Part shown: in pieces, positions 59,306 to 64,000 of the stretch
How positions within the stretch are numbered: position 1 is the first letter of the stretch
Layout: every line of letters begins with the position of its first letter
DNA from: Sphaerochaeta pleomorpha str. Grapes
Lineage (GTDB): Bacteria > Spirochaetota > Spirochaetia > Sphaerochaetales > Sphaerochaetaceae
Direction: 5' to 3'
Length of the DNA: 64,000 nt
Assembly (NCBI RefSeq): GCF_000236685.1
Contig: NC_016633.1
Span: 2,418,001-2,482,000 of the forward strand
Notes under the pieces: generated by a model
Told to the model about the DNA's origin: nothing
What the model saw: only the letters and a program-made list of their open reading frames with translations
The model's database searches: none
Translations under genes and position numbers: made by a program

Positions 59306-59875
59306 TTGATTGATTCCAGAACTGGAAAATATAGTATTCTTCTCATGGTTCTGGTCTTTCTTTGCAGCGGTGTCGTCTTTTCACAGTCTGCTGAGTATCT
59401 TGTCGGGCAACCTGGACCTTCCGGTGGATTGGTGTTTTATGATAAAGGAGAGAAGACAGATGGATGGCGCTATCTGGAAGTTTCTCCTTTTTCCGTGCAG
59501 GTAATGCTCCCCTGGGGGGTAGTACCGCTAGATACCCCCACCAATTCGAACATTGGCTCAGGAAAGTCCAATACAGAGCATATAGCGGCTATGCAAGCGA
59601 ACAGCCAGGAACCTCCTACCGCAGCCGGTTATTGTGCAAACTTGGTTTTCAATGGCTATTCGGATTGGTTTCTTCCTTCAAAAGAGGAACTACAGCTATT
59701 GTACCTGCAATATTCCACCAATCAACTTGGGGAATTCATGGCTCTAGGCTATGGGTATTGGACCTCTACCCAATATGATCAAAAGAAGGCTTGGGCCCAG
59801 GGGTTCTATGCAGGGGTGCAAGGAAGGATAGGGAAAACCGAATTGTTTCTCGTACGACCCATTCGCTCTTTCTAG
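59306..59875 (+). CDS. Secreted DUF1566-like protein
   Basis: 189 residues with a signal peptide (SILLMVLVFLCSGVVFSQS). Gly/aromatic motifs follow (GPSGGLVFYDKGEK, GYSDWFLPSKEELQLLY, GYWTSTQYDQKKAW, LVRPIRSF) that are typical of DUF1566/Lcl-type C-lectin-like domains. Function is unknown; such domains often mediate surface adhesion or ligand binding. The start is a TTG at 59306, chosen because TAGGAGG sits 7 nt upstream. It follows the degenerate-GGDEF gene by 11 bp. Confidence 0.85.
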   Translation: MIDSRTGKYSILLMVLVFLCSGVVFSQSAEYLVGQPGPSGGLVFYDKGEKTDGWRYLEVSPFSVQVMLPWGVVPLDTPTNSNIGSGKSNTEHIAAMQANSQEPPTAAGYCANLVFNGYSDWFLPSKEELQLLYLQYSTNQLGEFMALGYGYWTSTQYDQKKAWAQGFYAGVQGRIGKTELFLVRPIRSF

Positions 59876-59898
59876 AGTGAAGTTGGGAGAATCTTCTT

Positions 59899-60027
59899 AT
59901 GGAAATACCGGTTTTGGATTGTGATTCTAGCAATTGCCAGGTAAAGAATCTTTTTGATATAGATGTAGAGGATGGCTGGAAGGGTTTCTCTAATGTCGGG
60001 ATTTTATCAAAGATTTCCTACACCTAG
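59899..60027 (+). CDS. Possible small protein of 42 residues
   Basis: An ATG with GGGAGA 8 nt upstream opens MEIPVLDCDSSNCQVK and then NLFDIDVEDGWKGFSN, ending VGILSKISYT. It lies between two plus-strand genes with no other feature in the gap. No family is recognised; the support is only the ribosome site and position. Confidence 0.3.
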   Translation: MEIPVLDCDSSNCQVKNLFDIDVEDGWKGFSNVGILSKISYT

Positions 60028-60068
60028 CATTCTATTTCAATGCCTGAGAAAGACAAAGGTGCTTTTAG

Positions 60069-60740
60069 ATGAAACAGAGGCAAGAAACCTCGATAGAAAT
60101 GACTTCCCTGGAAGTCTGTGATACTGTTGGGACGTGCTTACAAGAGAGCCGAGAAGGTGACCTTACCGTTTCTTTCAAACATTTTTATCAGGCTTGTTTC
60201 AGTGATGCCGATTTATCGGGACTTTCTTTTTCCCAGGTAGTATTCCAAAACTGCACGTTTGAGCAAACCCAGTTTGAAAATGCTTCCTTTATCGATGTAC
60301 GGTTCGATACCTGTGATTTCTCAAACAGGAATTTCTCAGACAGCCTGTTCCGTCGTTGTGAATGGATTGATTCAAAGGGAGTAGGTGCCAATTTCACCGA
60401 TTGCAGGTTTCTGCAGGTTTCCCTTTGTGGATGTAATTTACGGCTTTCAAATTTCTCCTCTGCCAGACTCGAACAGTGTTCGATGGATTCCTGTGACTTC
60501 ACCGAGTCTTTTTTCAATGCTTGCCAATGCAAGAACCTTGCTCTTGAAGCATCAAATTTCACTGGGTCGGACTTTTCTTATGCTGCACTGAAAGGTCTGG
60601 ACTTTTCCAATTGTGAATTCTCTGCTATCCATGTCTCGCAACATGCCACAGAATTAAAGGGTGTCATCGTAAACACCTACCAGGCTGCCGATCTTGCAAG
60701 GTTGTTGGGGATAGTCATAAAAGATGCCAGTTTGCTATAG
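60069..60740 (+). CDS. Qnr-like pentapeptide-repeat protein
   Basis: 223 residues, most of them tandem pentapeptides with Phe or Leu at the centre (for example ADLSG, CTFEQ, ASFID, CDFSN, SNFSS, SDFSY), folding as a right-handed quadrilateral beta-helix. The helix is interrupted near 93-100 (EWIDSKGVG), as in Qnr loop A, and the C-terminus LKGVIVNTYQAADLARLLGI resembles the end of QnrB-type proteins as I recall it. Such proteins mimic DNA and protect gyrase and topoisomerase IV from quinolones; the natural role in a chromosome is unknown. AAAGGTG precedes the ATG. Confidence 0.85.
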   Translation: MKQRQETSIEMTSLEVCDTVGTCLQESREGDLTVSFKHFYQACFSDADLSGLSFSQVVFQNCTFEQTQFENASFIDVRFDTCDFSNRNFSDSLFRRCEWIDSKGVGANFTDCRFLQVSLCGCNLRLSNFSSARLEQCSMDSCDFTESFFNACQCKNLALEASNFTGSDFSYAALKGLDFSNCEFSAIHVSQHATELKGVIVNTYQAADLARLLGIVIKDASLL

Positions 60741-60761
60741 TTTTAAGCGATAATAAGATCA

Positions 60762-60788
60762 GGCTACGCATCGTTTTGATACATAGCC
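60762..60788 (-). terminator. Possible terminator of the aldolase gene
   Basis: On the minus strand GGCTATG pairs with CGTAGCC (one G-U) across a 13-nt loop. It lies between the aldolase stop and the pentapeptide gene; no strong T-run follows, so support is weak. Confidence 0.3.
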
Positions 60789-60799
60789 CGATACTCTTG

Positions 60800-61687
60800 C
60801 TAGGTGATGGAAGCCTCATAGATTGATTGCACAGAGGCCTGGAGTATTTCATTGAAGTCTTTCTCTGATTGCAACGAAGTCAAGCCTTGGGCCAAGGCAC
60901 GGGAGAAGCTTGCAATAAGGCCTTGGTTTTTTGCCAATAGTCTGTTTGCTTCTGCCTGGCTATAGCCTCCCGATAATGCAACCACCCGAATGACATGTGG
61001 GTCTTTCATTAAATCCGAGTAGAATCCTTCAACGGTGGGTATGGAAAGTTTGCACATGATCAAGGTATCTAGGGGAAGTGTCGAAAGGTGCCTGATTATT
61101 TCCGCTTTCAGTATTTTCTCTGAGGCTTCTTTGTCTTTGCTGGTTATATCTACTTCCGGCTCAATAATGGGGACAAGGCCTTTTTCGGCAATCTGTTTTG
61201 CAAGGGTGAATTGTTGGTCGACGATTGCTTTTATTCCCTTTTCATTGGCTTCTTTGATCATGGAGCGCATTTTGGTTCCGAAAATATGTTTTTCAACTGC
61301 TTTATCTAAAAGCCTGTCCAGTTTTGGAATCGGATTCATCAATTGCACCCCGTCTTTCAACTCGGCCAATCCCTTGTCGATCTTCAAGAAAGGGACGATT
61401 CCTTTTTTGTCCCAGAGATAATCTGCAGTGAAAAGACCATCGATGGTACGATCCATCGTATTCTCGAAGAGTATCGCCCCTAAGATGTATTTGGAGGAAA
61501 ATGCAGGGCTTGTGATGATTCTTGTCCGCATCTTATGCACGAGGGTAAACATTTGTTCATCATTTGCATAGGAATCCTCGGGAATGCCGTACTGGAGCAA
61601 GGCTTTTGGTGTACTTCCTCCGCTCTGGTCCAATGCTGCGATAAATCCCTTGCCGGTCTGCATACGACTCAACTGTTCTTTGTTCAC
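60800..61687 (-). CDS. Fructose-bisphosphate aldolase, class I (short bacterial type)
   Basis: 295 residues. [16 protein letters not shown] near residue 15, [15 protein letters not shown] near 168 and [13 protein letters not shown] near 205 (Schiff-base Lys region) match the FDA-type class I aldolase of staphylococci and some anaerobes. It interconverts fructose-1,6-bisphosphate with DHAP and glyceraldehyde-3-phosphate without metal. GGGAGG precedes the ATG, and the gene is monocistronic. Confidence 0.96.
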   Translation of the reverse strand: MNKEQLSRMQTGKGFIAALDQSGGSTPKALLQYGIPEDSYANDEQMFTLVHKMRTRIITSPAFSSKYILGAILFENTMDRTIDGLFTADYLWDKKGIVPFLKIDKGLAELKDGVQLMNPIPKLDRLLDKAVEKHIFGTKMRSMIKEANEKGIKAIVDQQFTLAKQIAEKGLVPIIEPEVDITSKDKEASEKILKAEIIRHLSTLPLDTLIMCKLSIPTVEGFYSDLMKDPHVIRVVALSGGYSQAEANRLLAKNQGLIASFSRALAQGLTSLQSEKDFNEILQASVQSIYEASIT

Positions 61688-61812
61688 ATGGTCCTCCCTT
61701 CTGGTTCTGATATAAATGTACTCGCGTCTTTGGTATAAATCCAGTAGATACCTGATGTTCTTATTTATATAACAGTAAGGGATGGGAAAAAGAGGTACAT
61801 CCTTGTAGCAAA

Positions 61813-63519
61813 TTATCTTTGCACAATGGCAATTGCACTGGCTTGTTTCATTCTGTTTTTACAGATATACATCGAAGAATCTGCCTTGTGGATGATGTTT
61901 GAGAATTTTTCCTTCTTCTTTGGAATGAAAATCGAATAGCCGACAGCTACACTGGAGCCATTTGCAAACTTTGTATTCTCTATCTCATTTGCAAGTTTTT
62001 GCAAATGGTCTTCAGTTGTTTTGGTAATGAGACATACGAATTCATCGCCCCCGATTCTATAGATTTCTGATCTGCTCGGGGCTAATTTTTCTATTTTATG
62101 GGAGAAGTCCTTGAGAATTCTATCACCTTCCAAATGTCCGAGGGTGTCATTGATTTCCTTGAGGTTGTTGATATCCATTAATAATACACCAATTACCTCT
62201 GCATTTGTTTTAGTATCCATGATGGTCTGTATTCGTTTTTCATATGCACTACGATTGTTCAGACCGGTAAGGGAATCGGTATAGGCCATTTCAAGGAGCA
62301 TTTGCTCTTTGAATTTACTGAGGCTCCCTTCTTTGATTATGCGAGCGCTATGCCAGAAGAGAATGACTCCACTGAGGGTCATGCCAAAATGGAGTATCAC
62401 TGCATTGCGCAAAATGATTCCCAGAAACAGCAATAATTCCTCGGCGCCAACAGAGATAATCAAGATAAGTATAGCAACCAGAAATGAGCCCAATGCTTTG
62501 TTGCCTTTGCAATAATCGATAAAGGAAACCATAAAAAAGGCTAAAAGATAAAGTCCTAAAGCCAACCCGGCATAGAGAAGCATATCTGTATACTGTACCA
62601 GTCCCAATATCTGGAGGATTCCACCCACTACATACCCAATGGGGAAAATAATGGATACGTTGCACAGCTTCTTTTCCCAAGGTCCTACAAAATAGGAGAT
62701 GCATACGAATTTCGATAAGAAAAAGGGGAGCAGATATAGTGCGGCCATACTGAGATTCATAGGAACTGCAGGGTTTCTTATAATGAACAGTTTACTACAA
62801 CTTTGGGTAAACACCCAGGAACCCAGGGCAATTTCAATCCATCCGAAATAGAAAAGGTTGTCCCGTTCCTTGCCTTTTTTAAGACCGAGGGAAACCAGGA
62901 AACAGATTAGCCCTAACAGGATAAAGGAATACCCGAAAACAAGTGAAGGCCATTCCTTTTGTTGTTCCAGGAGGACAGATGCTTTGCTTCCCAGTTCTGG
63001 AATCCGTATATTTCCTGCAAACGAATTGTTGGAAGAAAATTCCATCTTAAGGGTAATTTCTTTTCCCCTTGTCCAGTTGGGTAAACGAACGAAATGGGAA
63101 AAGCCCCCCCCGTAAACAGGTACTTTCCAGGGAGATCCAGTGGCATCGAAACGATAGAGACTTTGGCCCTCTACCAGTAATTCAAGGGAACACATTCCTG
63201 TCTCGATTGCAAAGCAGGTGTTGTTGTTGGGATATTCCAAAGGCAGCGTACGTGTTGCCAGGGAGGTTTTCCCTTTTACATCCTCCTTGATCGAGTATGG
63301 CAAGGTAATGTTTTCGGCAACTATGGTTCCATCGACAGAAATTGTCCAGCCTGAATCAATTGCAATATTTTTTTCATTTTGCAATGGTTCTGTCTGGAGA
63401 AAAGAGTCAAATAGTATGCAAATCGAAAAAACAATAATTACCAATCCGATAATCACCATTTGAAAAGAACGTTGGGTAGGTTCTGGCTTTTTAATTGGCA
63501 CTGATACTAATCTCCCCAT
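61813..63519 (-). CDS. 7TM-DISM-type diguanylate cyclase with an intact GGDEF
   Basis: About 568 residues. An N-terminal helix is followed by an extracytoplasmic jelly-roll like 7TMR-DISMED2 (about 60-185; [17 protein letters not shown]), seven helices (about 190-390) and a C-terminal GGDEF domain. The signature GGDEF is complete ([14 protein letters not shown]) with [13 protein letters not shown] and [21 protein letters not shown]. It should make c-di-GMP in response to an outside ligand, probably a carbohydrate or similar. ATG codons lie at 63537 and 63519; only the second has a Shine-Dalgarno-like GGTG. Confidence 0.9.
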   Translation of the reverse strand: MGRLVSVPIKKPEPTQRSFQMVIIGLVIIVFSICILFDSFLQTEPLQNEKNIAIDSGWTISVDGTIVAENITLPYSIKEDVKGKTSLATRTLPLEYPNNNTCFAIETGMCSLELLVEGQSLYRFDATGSPWKVPVYGGGFSHFVRLPNWTRGKEITLKMEFSSNNSFAGNIRIPELGSKASVLLEQQKEWPSLVFGYSFILLGLICFLVSLGLKKGKERDNLFYFGWIEIALGSWVFTQSCSKLFIIRNPAVPMNLSMAALYLLPFFLSKFVCISYFVGPWEKKLCNVSIIFPIGYVVGGILQILGLVQYTDMLLYAGLALGLYLLAFFMVSFIDYCKGNKALGSFLVAILILIISVGAEELLLFLGIILRNAVILHFGMTLSGVILFWHSARIIKEGSLSKFKEQMLLEMAYTDSLTGLNNRSAYEKRIQTIMDTKTNAEVIGVLLMDINNLKEINDTLGHLEGDRILKDFSHKIEKLAPSRSEIYRIGGDEFVCLITKTTEDHLQKLANEIENTKFANGSSVAVGYSIFIPKKKEKFSNIIHKADSSMYICKNRMKQASAIAIVQR

Positions 63520-63658
63520 ATAAAACACCAATAGCATAGCATATAATTACTTAATTAAAAACATTAAAAAAATTGGGCAACTTCTAAGTGGATATGGACT
63601 GCTGTATTACCAGTGTATAAATTGGGAGAATCGGTTGTTTTAGCTCTTTTTTAAGCTA

Positions 63659-63790
63659 TCAGAAGATTTTCCTGTTACGCTGGAATAGGGCCCTAAGATC
63701 TTTGGCTGCAGAAAAAACATCTGATTCCGATACAAGGGCAGAGACCACGGCAACCCCTGCAATGCCTATACTGGCGCAAGAAGGAATCAT
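63659..63790 (-). CDS. Possible small ORF of 43 residues
   Basis: ATG at 63790 opens MIPSCASIGIAGVAVVSALV, then SESDVFSAAKDLRALFQRNR, ending KIF. AGGAAG lies about 13 nt upstream, further than usual, and the frame has no known family. It lies between the GGDEF gene and the RluA-like gene. Support is weak. Confidence 0.2.
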   Translation of the reverse strand: MIPSCASIGIAGVAVVSALVSESDVFSAAKDLRALFQRNRKIF

Positions 63791-63840
63791 TCTGCGATGC
63801 AGCTTCCTGGATTGTGGTAAGTGTATTACAGGAAATCTTT

Positions 63841-64000
63841 TCAGAACTCAGGCAAGCTTTCGAAAGACATTGGTTCTTGGGTGACCGGGTGGATAAAGGA
63901 AATCCTATATGCATGGAGCAGCATGCGCTGTCCCTGTTCCCGTTTCCCATAGAGACGATCTCCGATAATGGGATGAGCCAGTCCCTTCTCATGGGCACTG
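63841..64000 (-). CDS. RluA-family pseudouridine synthase, C-terminal part (5' end outside the window)
   Basis: The last 53 residues are present: SAHEKGLAHPIIGDRLYGKR, then EQGQRMLLHAYRISFIHP and PMSFESLPEF. The HPIIGDRLYG and LLHAYRISFIHP segments are the typical end of RluA/RluC/RluD enzymes, which convert uridine to pseudouridine in rRNA or tRNA. The catalytic Asp lies further upstream and is not included. Confidence 0.88.
   Translation of the reverse strand, partial: SAHEKGLAHPIIGDRLYGKREQGQRMLLHAYRISFIHPVTQEPMSFESLPEF

Noticed and set aside
63693-63998. 101-residue minus-strand frame at the right end
   Set aside because: A different frame of the same strand encodes the recognisable RluA-type C-terminus at 63841-64000, so this one is a shadow.
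1-64000. tRNA, rRNA, CRISPR, prophage or insertion sequence
   Set aside because: No cloverleaf, rRNA-like stretch, regularly spaced repeat, integrase or transposase was recognised anywhere in the window.

Overview
Organism. The window carries no rRNA, tRNA, CRISPR array or insertion sequence, so its origin must be inferred from protein content. Several things fit a fermentative, anaerobic Spirochaetota relative, and the nearest guess is a Sphaerochaeta-like organism: 7TM-DISM and membrane LuxR signalling proteins, a GTP-type PEP carboxykinase, a class I fructose-bisphosphate aldolase of the short bacterial type, a KtrAB potassium system, no motility genes, and a didermic envelope implied by a beta-barrel protein, a LolA-like protein and MacB-type exporters. 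This is inference, not an identification.

Layout. (1) 1-4005, minus: an operon under a YtrA-type GntR repressor. It holds two paralogous FtsX/MacB permeases, a LolD-like ATPase and a membrane SPFH protein, and two promoters lie inside matching palindromic operators. (2) 4028-9717: pirin, ferritin, the K+ uptake pair KtrB/KtrA, a gamma-carbonic-anhydrase-type protein and a xanthine/uracil-type permease. (3) 9812-12986: a znuA-znuC-znuB-fur operon behind a promoter overlapped by a palindrome, probably a Zur box. (4) 13004-16852: GTP-PEPCK with a perfect FNR/CRP-type box downstream of its promoter, then a MATE exporter. (5) 17314-20646: three complete MreB paralogs in tandem with their own promoter and terminator and no mreC, mreD, rodA or PBP gene beside them. 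A protein with a degenerate EAL domain follows. (6) 22199-29884, minus: a membrane LuxR regulator, a beta-barrel protein, a LolA-like protein, an RND/MMPL transporter, an alpha-amylase and a TetR regulator with two TetR-type operators. (7) 29966-31420: pyruvate kinase.

(8) 31436-57845 is a large exopolysaccharide locus. It contains ManC, a Wzy/ligase-type polymerase, a Wzx flippase and a Wzz/BY-kinase fusion; a SpoIIE phosphatase fused to an RsbW-like kinase, with a STAS partner; six glycosyltransferases; two CelD/BcsL-type acyltransferase-like proteins and a GH9 lipoprotein; an alkaline-phosphatase-superfamily enzyme, a GT2 and a nucleotidyltransferase-fold protein in one cassette; and two unusual fusions built on the phosphoglycosyl-transferase fold. 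(9) 57920-64000: a degenerate GGDEF protein, a secreted DUF1566-like protein, a Qnr-like pentapeptide protein, class I aldolase, a 7TM-DISM diguanylate cyclase and the 3' end of an RluA-type pseudouridine synthase gene.

How it may fit together. Region 8 has the parts for undecaprenyl-linked sugar initiation (PGT, GT26, GT4 enzymes), flipping (Wzx), polymerisation and length control (Wzy, Wzz-kinase), chain modification (CelD-like and AP-superfamily proteins) and trimming (GH9). The SpoIIE/kinase/STAS pair resembles the SypE/SypA partner switch that controls polysaccharide in Vibrio fischeri. One canonical GGDEF protein and two degenerate c-di-GMP proteins nearby suggest c-di-GMP input. The most unusual items are the triple mreB operon, the embedded partner switch, the two fusion PGT proteins, the Qnr-like protein, and three polysaccharide genes that look leaderless.
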